A stretch of DNA of 64,000 nucleotides. It comes from Aquincola tertiaricarbonis. Its GTDB lineage: Bacteria; Pseudomonadota; Gammaproteobacteria; Burkholderiales; Burkholderiaceae_C. Location of the stretch: contig NZ_CP097635.1 in the NCBI RefSeq assembly GCF_023573145.1, positions 1,674,001 to 1,738,000 of the forward strand, read 5' to 3'. Below the pieces are notes generated by a model that worked only from the letters and a program-made list of their open reading frames with translations, made no database searches and was not told where the DNA came from. The position numbers and the translations under genes were made by a program. Positions 55,541 through 63,763 of this stretch are shown here, piece by piece; position 1 is the first letter of the stretch; every line of letters begins with the position of its first letter.

Positions 55541-57607
55541 ATGAGCGACATCAACAAGGCACCGGCAGACCAGGGCACGGTGAGGGAGGAACTTGGCCTG
55601 ACGACGGACCGGCGCGCCATGCTGCGCGGCGCGGCCGGCCTGTCGGCACTGGCAGCCGGCGGCCTGCTGGGCGCGGTGGACACGGCCGAGGCCGCGGAAC
55701 CCAGCGTGGTCACCAGCTTCGCCATCGCGGTGCTGCCCGACACGCAGTTTTATTCCCGCTACGCCACCACCGACGAAGGCCAGCAGTTCCAGAGCAACTA
55801 CGGCTCCACGCCCTTCGACGCGCAGACCGACTGGATCGCCCGCCACGCACAGGCCTTCAACATCCCCTTCGTCATCCACCTGGGCGACGTGGTGGACCAG
55901 CAGAACAAGCCCAACCAGTGGCGCGTGGCCGATGCCGCGATGCAGAAGCTGGAGACGGCCGGTGTGCCGTACTCGATCCTGGCCGGCAACCACGACGTCA
56001 TCAACGACTACGACTACCACCGCCCCTCGGACCAGGGGTTCGGCACCGACGCGCAGCGCAACCTGGCTTCCGAGCCCTACCTGCAATGGTTCCCCAAGCA
56101 GCGCGCGGCGCGCCAGTCCACCTTCCTGGAGCGTGATCCTTCGGGCTTCCATGAGGCCCATGTGTTCCAGGCCCATGGCGTGCAGTTCATGGTGCTGTCG
56201 CTGTCCTGGCGCATCTCCGATGCAGGCATTGCCTGGGCACGCGGCGTGATCCAACGAAATCCCACGCTGCCGGTGATCCTCAGCAACCACCAGCTGCTCA
56301 ACATCGCGGCCGATGGCAACAGCCCGCAGGAGACCGATTACGGCCTGATGCTGTGGGACAAGCTGATCCGCGACAACGACCAGATCTTCATGACGCTGAA
56401 CGGCCACCACCACGGGGCCGCCTACCTGCGCAAGTACAACAACTTCGGCAACGAGGTCCACCAGATGGTGGTGGACTATCAGATGGACTACCAGGGCGGC
56501 AACGCCATGATGCGGCTGTACGAGGTGGACTTCACCCGCAACCGCATCGACGTGATGTCGTTCTCGCCCTGGGTGGTGCAAAAGCCCAAGGCCAAGCTCA
56601 ACCAGTTCGACTTCGCCGAGCTGACCCAGCCCAACCAGCGCTTCACCATCCCGGTGAACTTCAAGAAGCGTTTCGCTGGCTTCCTGCGCTGGAAGCCAAC
56701 CGCTTCGACCACCGGCGCCCCCATCCTGCCGCGCGTGCGCACCGAGCTGCTGGCGGGTTATGTGGAGCCCACCCGGCCGGTGGTGCGCCCGCCCGCGCAT
56801 GTGGACGACTACCCGCTGGCGCCCGACACCTATGCGCACTGGCGCGCGCCGGTGGGCATCACCGAAGGCAAGGTGGTGCAGCCGGGCGACACCCTGCCCG
56901 ACGTGGCCGGTGGCTTCGACATGACGCGCACCGCACTGCTGCCACAGGCCCAGGCCGGCGACGTGGTGTGGTCCACCGACCGCCACTACCTGTCGTCGGC
57001 CGCGGGCAGCGTGCTGTTCCGCAATACCGACAAGACGGTGGGCCGCATCAGCGCCTTCCTCACCGCGGCGGGTGCCGGCGTCAATGGCCGCAGCTTCTGG
57101 GACGGCTACACCATCGAGGCCTTCGTCAAGATTCCCGCCGACTGGGACGCCAGCAAGCATCGCTGGGCCAACCTGCTGGGCCGCTGCGGCAATCGCGGCA
57201 GGGTGCCGGGTGGCTACCGCGGCGGCGACCCTGAAGCCTCCAGCGTGCTGTTCGCCATCTCCAACCTGCGCGAAGTGCAGTGGGAGGTGGTGCCCGCCAG
57301 CAACTCGCAGTACGCGCAGACCAACTGGTCGGGCGAGCTGATCCGCAACACCTGGTACCACGTGGCGGTGGTCAACGACCCCGCCACTGCCACCACCACC
57401 TTGTACGTGGAAGGTGCGCCGGTGCTGCGCAACGTGGCCCGTGCCGCCACCGGCACCCGCTCGCAGAACCCGCCGCAGCCCTGGATCCTGGGCGCCGGCT
57501 GGTGGGACGGCGTGCTGGACGACGGCTTCTACGGCTGGATCGGCGAGCTGCGCCTGGTGGGCCGCCCGCTGCCCCCGCAGCAGTGGCTGACCGCCCGCCG
57601 CGGCTGA
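55541..57607 (+). CDS. Tat-exported metallophosphoesterase with C-terminal LamG-like domain
   Basis: This ORF encodes 688 residues. The twin-Arg signal is DRRAMLRGAAGLSALAAGG (about residues 22-45). Calcineurin-like motifs are in order: LPDTQFY, HLGDVVDQ, LAGNHDVIND, SNHQLL and NGHHHG, giving the full dimetal site. Residues about 470-688 form a jelly-roll/LamG-type domain (GYTIEAFVKIPADWD, WYHVAVVNDPATATTTLYVE). It is an extracytoplasmic phosphatase or phosphodiesterase, possibly binding a polymer through LamG. The PEP-CTERM gene follows 36 bases later. Confidence 0.9.
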   Translation: MSDINKAPADQGTVREELGLTTDRRAMLRGAAGLSALAAGGLLGAVDTAEAAEPSVVTSFAIAVLPDTQFYSRYATTDEGQQFQSNYGSTPFDAQTDWIARHAQAFNIPFVIHLGDVVDQQNKPNQWRVADAAMQKLETAGVPYSILAGNHDVINDYDYHRPSDQGFGTDAQRNLASEPYLQWFPKQRAARQSTFLERDPSGFHEAHVFQAHGVQFMVLSLSWRISDAGIAWARGVIQRNPTLPVILSNHQLLNIAADGNSPQETDYGLMLWDKLIRDNDQIFMTLNGHHHGAAYLRKYNNFGNEVHQMVVDYQMDYQGGNAMMRLYEVDFTRNRIDVMSFSPWVVQKPKAKLNQFDFAELTQPNQRFTIPVNFKKRFAGFLRWKPTASTTGAPILPRVRTELLAGYVEPTRPVVRPPAHVDDYPLAPDTYAHWRAPVGITEGKVVQPGDTLPDVAGGFDMTRTALLPQAQAGDVVWSTDRHYLSSAAGSVLFRNTDKTVGRISAFLTAAGAGVNGRSFWDGYTIEAFVKIPADWDASKHRWANLLGRCGNRGRVPGGYRGGDPEASSVLFAISNLREVQWEVVPASNSQYAQTNWSGELIRNTWYHVAVVNDPATATTTLYVEGAPVLRNVARAATGTRSQNPPQPWILGAGWWDGVLDDGFYGWIGELRLVGRPLPPQQWLTARRG

Positions 57608-57643
57608 GCGCCCGTCCCCGCCTTGTTTCTTGGAGAGATCCGC

Positions 57644-58441
57644 ATGTTCATGCAACGCTTCATCGCCGCGGCTGCCGCCGCGGTGCTTCTGCCGCTGGCC
57701 GCCCAGGCCGCCCAGTTCCAGGCCACGCCCGGCATCTTCGACGGTGCTTCGACGGGCAGCCAGTACGTCGGCCCCGGTGGCAACACGCCGCTGGCCAACC
57801 AGGCCCTGGGCCAGGTGATGGACGCCGGTGACGGCGCCTTCGATGCCTTCGGCTTCTACAACGGCGGCGTGGGCAGCCTCGCGCAGCAACGGCAGGTCGA
57901 GCTGCTGTCGGGCAACGTCTACCGCTTCTTCGACAGCTTCACCAATACCGGCAACACCAGCGTCAGCACCACGCTCAACTTCTTCGGCAACCTCGGCTCC
58001 GACGGGGACGAGCTGGTGCACCACGCCGCCGGCGGCCTGCTCGTCAGCTGCGAGAACGACGGCACGGATGCCTGCGGCAGCGACCCGGTGCTGGCCCTGG
58101 TCTCGGGCAACAACGGCCTGGGCCAGGCCACCCTGACGCCCGACCGCTACAACGTGAGCTTCGAGGTCACACTGGCCCCGGGCCAGACGCTGAGCCTGCT
58201 GAACTACGCCTTCCTGGCGCGCGACGTCAACGGCCCCACCGCGGCCGACGTGAGCTTCGCGATCGCCACCGGCCAGGGCCTGCTGACGCAGCCGCTGCTG
58301 CAAGGCCTGAGCCGCCAGCAGATCGACAGCATCGCCAACTACACGCTGGCGCCGGTGCCCGAGCCGGCAACCTGGGCCATGGTGCTGGTGGGGCTGGGCG
58401 TGGTGGGCGCGGTCTCGCGCCGCGGTCGCCGCCGCAGCTGA
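57644..58441 (+). CDS. PEP-CTERM-sorted exported protein
   Basis: This ORF encodes 265 residues. The N-terminal signal peptide is MFMQRFIAAAAAAVLLPLAA, the mature domain is beta-rich, and the sorting tag VPEPATWAMVLVGLGVVGAV is followed by the basic tail SRRGRRRS. An exosortase (EpsH) elsewhere should anchor or process it. GGAGAG precedes the ATG. It probably shares a transcript with the metallophosphoesterase. The last 103 bases overlap the convergent P450 gene. Confidence 0.92.
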   Translation: MFMQRFIAAAAAAVLLPLAAQAAQFQATPGIFDGASTGSQYVGPGGNTPLANQALGQVMDAGDGAFDAFGFYNGGVGSLAQQRQVELLSGNVYRFFDSFTNTGNTSVSTTLNFFGNLGSDGDELVHHAAGGLLVSCENDGTDACGSDPVLALVSGNNGLGQATLTPDRYNVSFEVTLAPGQTLSLLNYAFLARDVNGPTAADVSFAIATGQGLLTQPLLQGLSRQQIDSIANYTLAPVPEPATWAMVLVGLGVVGAVSRRGRRRS

Positions 58442-59784
58442 AGCCGCAGGCCCCCCGCGGGCCGCAGCGTCACCGCCATGCGCGGCACGGGGTCGGGCTC
58501 TTGCGTGGGCCGCAGCTCGAAGCGCTGCAGCAGCAGGGCCGCGATCACCGTCATCTCCAGCTGCGCGAAGTGCTGGCCCAGGCACACCCGCGGGCCCAGA
58601 CCGAAGGGGATGTAGGCCCCGCGCGGGATGGCGGCCACGGGCTGGCCGGGCGTGGCGGGCATGAAGCGCCCGGGCCGGAAGGCTTCGGGCTCATCGGGCC
58701 ACCAGCGTGGGTCGCGGTGCATCAGCCACGGTGTCACGCGCACCATGGTGCGGGCCGGTATCTCCACGTCGCCCAGGGTCACGGGCCGCAGCAGCCGGCG
58801 CGTCATCAATGCCGCCACCGGCGGGTACAGGCGCATCGCTTCCTTCAGCGTGGCGGTGAGCCAGGGCAGGGCCTGCACCGCATCCGCGCCCGGGGCCCGG
58901 CCGCCCAACGTGTCGGCCACTTCGGCCGCCGCGCGGGCCTGGGCCTCGGGGTGGCGGGCCATCAGCCAGCTCCACCACAGCAAGGCGGTGGCGGTGGTTT
59001 CATGGCCGGCCTGGAAGCTCAGCACGCACTGGTCGAACACCTCCTGGTCGGTCAGCGCGCTGCCGCTGTCTTCGTCGCGCAGCGTCATCAGCATGTGCAG
59101 CAGGTCGGTGCTGCCAGGCGTCGGGTGCTGCCGGCGCGCGTCGATGTGGGCCTGGATCAAGCCGTGGATCAGCGCGCGTGCGCGGCGCTTGCGCCGCTTG
59201 CCGGGCAGCGGCAGCCAGTCGGGTGGCGTGGCGGGCCAGAACATCTCGCGCAGCGCCGTCTCGCTGAGCACCTGCACCGCATCGGCCGCGGCCTGGGTGT
59301 CGTCGCCGATCGGGGCGCTGAACAAGGTGCGTGAGATGACGTCCATCGCCAGGTGGCTGAACAGGCCGTCCATTTCCACCTCACCGTCGGCCAGCGGCGC
59401 CAGGCCGCGCGCCGTGGCCTCGACCATGTGGCCGACGTAGCCGGCCACCCGCCGCGGCGTGAAGGCCTGCATCAGCATGCGCCGCTGGCGCTGCCAGGTG
59501 GCGCCTTCGGTGACCAGCACGCACTGGCCCAGGCCATCGGCGAACACCTCGGGCCCGCGCTCCCAGCGGATCAGCGCGTCGGCATGGTCCACCATCAGTG
59601 TGCGCAGCAGCTCGGGGTCGTAGATGTCCAGTACCTGCTCACGCAGGATGCGCTGGCGCACCAGGTCGCCATACCGCTGGTGCTGCGCCAGCGTGCCCAG
59701 GTAGTCGCGCCACAGGTCGCGCAGGGCGCCCAGGCCCCACCAGGGACTGGGCGGGCCGGGCAGGGCTTGGAAGGGGAGGGTCAT
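58339..59784 (-). CDS. Cytochrome P450
   Basis: This ORF encodes 481 residues. The I-helix AGHETTATALLWW (oxygen activation Thr), the ExxR motif LKEAMRLYPP, the PERF-like region FRPGRFMP and the heme-Cys loop FGLGPRVCLGQHFAQLE are all present. There is no N-terminal membrane anchor, so it is soluble and should depend on separate redox partners. The last 34 residues (after RPAGGLR) are encoded opposite the PEP-CTERM gene end and look like a non-conserved tail. ATG 59784 is preferred to TTG 59829. Substrate unknown. Confidence 0.93.
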   Translation of the reverse strand: MTLPFQALPGPPSPWWGLGALRDLWRDYLGTLAQHQRYGDLVRQRILREQVLDIYDPELLRTLMVDHADALIRWERGPEVFADGLGQCVLVTEGATWQRQRRMLMQAFTPRRVAGYVGHMVEATARGLAPLADGEVEMDGLFSHLAMDVISRTLFSAPIGDDTQAAADAVQVLSETALREMFWPATPPDWLPLPGKRRKRRARALIHGLIQAHIDARRQHPTPGSTDLLHMLMTLRDEDSGSALTDQEVFDQCVLSFQAGHETTATALLWWSWLMARHPEAQARAAAEVADTLGGRAPGADAVQALPWLTATLKEAMRLYPPVAALMTRRLLRPVTLGDVEIPARTMVRVTPWLMHRDPRWWPDEPEAFRPGRFMPATPGQPVAAIPRGAYIPFGLGPRVCLGQHFAQLEMTVIAALLLQRFELRPTQEPDPVPRMAVTLRPAGGLRLQLRRRPRRETAPTTPSPTSTMAQVAGSGTGASV

Positions 59785-59861
59785 GGGATGAGTGTGACGC
59801 GGGGTGGCATGGATCGCCAGCCCCGGCAAAAGACCTCAGTGACCCCGTTCTGCGATCTGGG

Positions 59862-61154
59862 TCAGGTGCTCCGTTGAAGCAGCGATGCGTCCATGGCCTT
59901 GATCAGCGCCAGCAGCCTGTCGATCGCTTCTTCCCTCGTGGTGCAGCGCCAATGGCCGACCCGAATGTGGGCAGCTCGGGGGCGTTGGGACTTCATGCCG
60001 TTGCGCTTGCGCAGCGCAAGCGCTTGTTGAGAGATGCCTGCAACGAGCTCCTCCTTGCAACGTTCAGGGAAAACGTCGCCCGTCACGATGTACACCTTGC
60101 GATCCACATCGCCGCTTTCGTAGAAGGCTGCCCAGATCGGCCAGCAGAGGTCGTCAGGGTCTGGTTGGGACCAAGCTTCCTGCCACTCCGGCAGCGCGAA
60201 GTAGCTGATCCGGGATGATGACTCCAGGTCCGCCAGCACATGAGGGAACGCCTGCTTCACCGGCACCAAAAGGTGGGCGCGTGCACCCACCTCAAGCACG
60301 TAATCCCACAGTTTGCGGTGCCGGGTGTACTCCAGCGTCACAAGACCTTGGTTGCGCTGGAGCAGCGCGTCGACCGCCTGGATGGAAGAGCGCTTGCGCA
60401 GGTCCTTCATCTGTGCCAGCACATCGGCATGCCGAAGGGCCACCTGCAGGATTCGGTCGGTCGCATGCGCCGGTGTGAGCCGTGCGTAGGGCACCAGGCC
60501 CTCGTCCTCCAGATGGTCGGAGAACTGTTGAAGCGTCGCAGCGCTTTCCTGCGACAACAGACCCAGGCCCAATTGGGTCTTGATCATGTCGATGACCCAT
60601 GCGTAGTCCAGCTTGAGCCAACGTTGGTCGTCTGCTTCAGATTCGGTGTCGTAGTCCAACATCACCGAAATCAGTTGCCAACCTTCATCGCGCGGAAGCT
60701 TCTTCTCCAGCGCATCTGCATAGCGCGTCAATTGCTGCAATCCCAGTTTTGCGCCGTACTTGTTCTCGACAGCCAGCACCAGCCGGTTCTTGGGGTCGAC
60801 GAGCACGAGGTCGACTCGGCCGGCATCCTCCGGCGCAGCGTACTCACGGATGACCACGGCCTCCGAAAACGTCAGGCCATGCACCAATGCCGGTCGGAAG
60901 CGCCCAAGCAGCCGGTCTGCCTCTTGGTCGTCGGCGCACGCATCCCATGCTCGGAAGAGCAACTCCTTGATCGGCAGGTCACCCAGGCCGTGCCCCTCGT
61001 GGGGTGACAAGAGCCAAGCAAACAGATTCGAGATGTTGATCTCTTTGGGGAACGCAATGGTCAGTGCGCGGTTCTCCCGGGCATTGGCAAGTAGCCATCT
61101 GACATCGTTGTCTGCGAAGAAGTCGTCCAGCTGTGAATTGGTTTGACCAGACAT
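59862..61154 (-). CDS. PD-(D/E)XK nuclease-family protein (PDDEXK_4 type)
   Basis: This ORF encodes 430 residues. The nuclease core is GRVDLVLVDPKN (D115) followed by LAVENKYGAKLGLQQLTRYA (E130-x-K132, Q140), with LFAWLLSPHEGHGLGD upstream, as in PDDEXK_4 proteins. The C-terminal 250 residues have no recognised domain. Codon use is less GC-rich than in neighbouring genes, suggesting horizontal acquisition. Such stand-alone proteins are often in defence islands; its neighbour is a toxin-antitoxin pair. Nuclease activity is inferred. Confidence 0.82.
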   Translation of the reverse strand: MSGQTNSQLDDFFADNDVRWLLANARENRALTIAFPKEINISNLFAWLLSPHEGHGLGDLPIKELLFRAWDACADDQEADRLLGRFRPALVHGLTFSEAVVIREYAAPEDAGRVDLVLVDPKNRLVLAVENKYGAKLGLQQLTRYADALEKKLPRDEGWQLISVMLDYDTESEADDQRWLKLDYAWVIDMIKTQLGLGLLSQESAATLQQFSDHLEDEGLVPYARLTPAHATDRILQVALRHADVLAQMKDLRKRSSIQAVDALLQRNQGLVTLEYTRHRKLWDYVLEVGARAHLLVPVKQAFPHVLADLESSSRISYFALPEWQEAWSQPDPDDLCWPIWAAFYESGDVDRKVYIVTGDVFPERCKEELVAGISQQALALRKRNGMKSQRPRAAHIRVGHWRCTTREEAIDRLLALIKAMDASLLQRST

Positions 61155-61341
61155 GCCGCTTCTCTCCGTGGTGTGTCTGCGGACAATATAGGCAGCCCTG
61201 TGATAGCGAGGCAGCGTACATACGCTGTTCAGCCATCAGGTGGGCGTGCTAGTCAGGCGCTGGTTGGCTGTTGCCGTGCTGCAAGATCTGTCTTGAGAGG
61301 TGGCTGGAAGCCCGCGGTGGGCATCGACATCGGGACAGCCA

Positions 61342-61362
61342 TGTACGGCGAATTGACGTACA
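61342..61362. promoter_or_regulatory. Palindrome upstream of the toxin-antitoxin pair
   Basis: Perfect 6-bp arms TGTACG and CGTACA with a 9-base spacer, 28 bases before the antitoxin ATG. Ribbon-helix-helix antitoxins usually bind such repeats to repress their own operon. TTGACG (61353-61358) inside it may be the -35 box. Confidence 0.55.
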
Positions 61363-61390
61363 CTGACTGCCCAGCTGAAAACGCAACGCC

Positions 61391-61681
61391 ATGGCTGCCA
61401 CTGCCACCGCCCGCACTGCCCGAGTCGAAGCCCGCATCGCGCCCGATGCGCTGGCCGTCGTTCGCCGTGCCGCGGAGCTGCAGGGCCGCAGCGTCAGCGA
61501 CTTTCTCGTGGCTGCGGCCTTGAAGGACGCGCAACGCACGATCGAAGACGCTCAGATCATCCGCCTGAGTGTGCAGGACCAGGAGCGCTTTGCCGCCCTG
61601 CTGTTGAATCCGCCGCCGCTCGCACCGGCCATGAAGCGCGCTTTGAAGGCCCGCCAGCGCCTGCTCGACGGCGCCAAGTGA
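61391..61681 (+). CDS. DUF1778 (TacA-like) antitoxin
   Basis: This ORF encodes 96 residues. It has a ribbon-helix-helix N-terminus (ARIAPDALAVVRRAAELQGR, SVSDFLVAAALKDAQRTIED) and a C-terminal part that wraps the GNAT toxin (DQERFAALLLNPPPLAPAMK). The stop overlaps the toxin GTG (GTGA). It neutralises the toxin and represses the operon. Confidence 0.92.
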   Translation: MAATATARTARVEARIAPDALAVVRRAAELQGRSVSDFLVAAALKDAQRTIEDAQIIRLSVQDQERFAALLLNPPPLAPAMKRALKARQRLLDGAK

Positions 61682-62187
61682 CCGCGCCGTTCCGCCTGGA
61701 GCCGTTGGCGCCGGGCCATGCGCGAGCTTCTTTTTCGTGCGGCGTGGCGGCGTTGGACCACTACCTGGCCGCCCAGGCCGGACAGGATGTTCGGCGCCGG
61801 GTCAGCGCCTGCTATGTAGCCTTGGAGTCGATCTCAGGCGTGGTGGCCGGTTACTACACGCTGGCCGCCGCCGGCGTTGCGTTGACCGAACTGCCGGCGG
61901 ACTGGGCCAAGCGGCTGCCCCGCTACCCCAGCGTGCCCGTGGCGCGTCTTGGCCGGCTGGCCATCGACCAGCGGTTCCAGGGCAGGCAGCTGGGCAGCGC
62001 GTTGTTGGCGGACGCGGCCGTTCGCGCCGCACGTTCCGAGGTGGCGGTGTTCGCGCTGGTCGTCGACGCCAAGGACGACAACGCAGCCCGGTTCTACCGG
62101 CACCATGGCTTCGAGCCTTTCGGCGCTCATGGGCGGCAGCTGGTCGTGCCGCTCAAGCGCTTCATCACATCCCGCACAGCTTCCTGA
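61678..62187 (+). CDS. GNAT-type toxin (TacT-like acetyltransferase)
   Basis: This ORF encodes 169 residues. Family marks are FSCGVAALDHYLAAQAGQD, VVAGYYTLAAAGVALTELPA, VARLGRLAIDQRFQGRQLG (acetyl-CoA site) and DNAARFYRHHGFEPFG with the catalytic Tyr. TacT toxins acetylate the amino group of aminoacyl-tRNAs and stop translation. The GTG start is coupled to the antitoxin. Its last 23 bases overlap the convergent CheY gene. Confidence 0.92.
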   Translation: MTAPFRLEPLAPGHARASFSCGVAALDHYLAAQAGQDVRRRVSACYVALESISGVVAGYYTLAAAGVALTELPADWAKRLPRYPSVPVARLGRLAIDQRFQGRQLGSALLADAAVRAARSEVAVFALVVDAKDDNAARFYRHHGFEPFGAHGRQLVVPLKRFITSRTAS

Positions 62188-62533
62188 ACGGCCCCAGCAC
62201 CGCCTCGCCACGGAAGGGCTTGACGATCCAGCCGGTGATGCCGATCTCTTTGCCGCGGGCGCGCATGCTGGCGTTGTCCTCGGTGGTCAGCATCACGATG
62301 CGCACCGAGGTGTTGCCCAGCTCGGTGCGGATCTTGTCGGCCATGGTCAGGCCGTCCATGTTGGGCATGTTGATGTCGCTGACCACCAGCTTGATGTCCG
62401 TGTCTTCCTGCAGCAGCTGCAGGCCGGCGCGGCCGTCGTTGGCCACGGCCACGTCGAAGCCGTTGTGGGTGAGAAAGCTGGAGACGATCTCGCGCATCGT
62501 GCTCGAGTCGTCCACCACCAGGATCTGGGCCAT
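62165..62533 (-). CDS. CheY-like response regulator
   Basis: This ORF encodes 122 residues with a complete receiver: VVDDSSTMRE (acidic pair), phospho-acceptor in VVSDINMPNMDG, Thr in MLTTED and Lys in IVKPFRGE. It is a short, CheY-sized protein. It lies 17 bases downstream of the pseudo-receiver/CheX gene on the same strand, so the two form an operon; the CheX-type protein may dephosphorylate it (inference). Confidence 0.93.
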   Translation of the reverse strand: MAQILVVDDSSTMREIVSSFLTHNGFDVAVANDGRAGLQLLQEDTDIKLVVSDINMPNMDGLTMADKIRTELGNTSVRIVMLTTEDNASMRARGKEIGITGWIVKPFRGEAVLGPFRKLCGM

Positions 62534-62550
62534 TCAGGAAACTCCGTGAA

Positions 62551-63513
62551 TCAGAAGAACTCGAGTTCGCCGGTGGCGGCGGTGCTGTTGCCGGCCGAGA
62601 ACTCGACGAAGGCTTCCGGCACGAACAGGAGGTTGAAGATGAAGCGCTGCACGATGGTCACCGGCGGCTGGCGCGGTCGGCGCGGATCGGTCAGCAAGTA
62701 GCGGATGCACAGCTGCGGGTCCTGCGAGCCGAAGGAGATGTACTTCTGCTCGTGGTTGATGACGATGGGCACCTGCGTCTGCTGGTTGGCAAAGGCCTCG
62801 GGCGGGATGTAGCGGTTCTTGAACGCGCCCCACACCAGGTTGGTGGTTTCGCCCAGCAGGTTGTTCAGTTCGCGGAAGCCCAGGTCGCCGCCCACGCCTT
62901 CATAGCCCATGCCCTGGGCCATGCCCTGGCGCAGCGCGCCTTCTTCGGTCTGCAGCATCATGTAGCCGCGGCACCAGGTGCTTTCCAGCGCGATGAGGGT
63001 GGACACCTGGCCGTAGATGATGCGGTCGTGCACCACGTAGGGCGGCTCGGCCACCACCTCGGCATTCGGGAACATCGAGCGGATGGCGTTGCAGCTCAGC
63101 TCCACCACGCCGCCCACCAGCGTGGTGGGGTAGCGCAGCCCGAACAGGCTGTGGTCGATGTGCTCGCGCAGCGCCGCCATGTCGCCGCTGGGCCAGGGGT
63201 GGGTGACGGCACGTGCCTCGTCGTCGCTCAGTGGCCGGTTGCTGGTGCGGCGCAGGAAGATGGGCAGCTCGGGCCGCTGGCGGTGCAGGGCCAGGGCCAG
63301 CGGCAGGCTGTCGCTGCCGTCCTCGTGCAGGTCCTCGGCCAGCAGCACGCCGCCCAGGTCCTTGTGCTGTTTCAGCGCGTCCAGCGCATCGGCTGCCGCC
63401 CGCGGCACCGTGATCAGGCCCAGCTGTTCGCAGAATTCCAGCAGGCTGCTGTAGTGCACGGGGTCGTGTTCCAGCAACAGCACCTTGGCGGCCAGGAAGG
63501 TCGTCTCGCTCAT
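62551..63513 (-). CDS. Pseudo-receiver fused to a CheX-like phosphatase domain
   Basis: This ORF encodes 320 residues. Residues about 9-125 have a receiver fold (AKVLLLEHDPVHYSSLLEFC) but the usual phospho-Asp motif is VLLAEDLHEDG and the Lys is not evident, so phosphorylation is doubtful. Residues about 130-315 are CheX-like, with the catalytic pattern E-x2-N in FRELNNLLGETTN. CheX removes phosphate from CheY. The fusion plus the adjacent CheY gene suggest a small phosphatase/target pair not tied to a flagellar cluster here. Confidence 0.8.
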   Translation of the reverse strand: MSETTFLAAKVLLLEHDPVHYSSLLEFCEQLGLITVPRAAADALDALKQHKDLGGVLLAEDLHEDGSDSLPLALALHRQRPELPIFLRRTSNRPLSDDEARAVTHPWPSGDMAALREHIDHSLFGLRYPTTLVGGVVELSCNAIRSMFPNAEVVAEPPYVVHDRIIYGQVSTLIALESTWCRGYMMLQTEEGALRQGMAQGMGYEGVGGDLGFRELNNLLGETTNLVWGAFKNRYIPPEAFANQQTQVPIVINHEQKYISFGSQDPQLCIRYLLTDPRRPRQPPVTIVQRFIFNLLFVPEAFVEFSAGNSTAATGELEFF

Positions 63514-63763
63514 CGTGTACCTCTAGGGGGAGTGACAGCGCGGCGCCTGCGAGGGGCCCGCCTGATGCCTTATCGGCCACACGGCCGCGCACTGAAACCC
63601 CTGCGCAGCGCATCGTGTGTCGGCCGTCACTCGCCTGAACAGGTGGTGCGTTCCGCCCGGCGGCGTCAACGGCCTGTGCGAACATCCCGCCCCTTTCCCG
63701 TGCCGTCCTTCACGCGCGCCCTTGGCGGCTCCTGGCCGGCCGCCACGCCCGTCCTGTGCCTTC

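Noticed and set aside
54806..58585. A 1259-codon minus-strand open frame
   Set aside because: Only its last 195 codons look like a gene. The rest is antisense to the metallophosphoesterase and PEP-CTERM genes and is His/Gly/Arg-rich shadow sequence typical of GC-rich DNA.
63514..63763. A promoter or small gene in the 250-base gap before the last gene
   Set aside because: Minus-strand frames here are shadows of low quality, and no convincing promoter, hairpin or RNA motif was seen.
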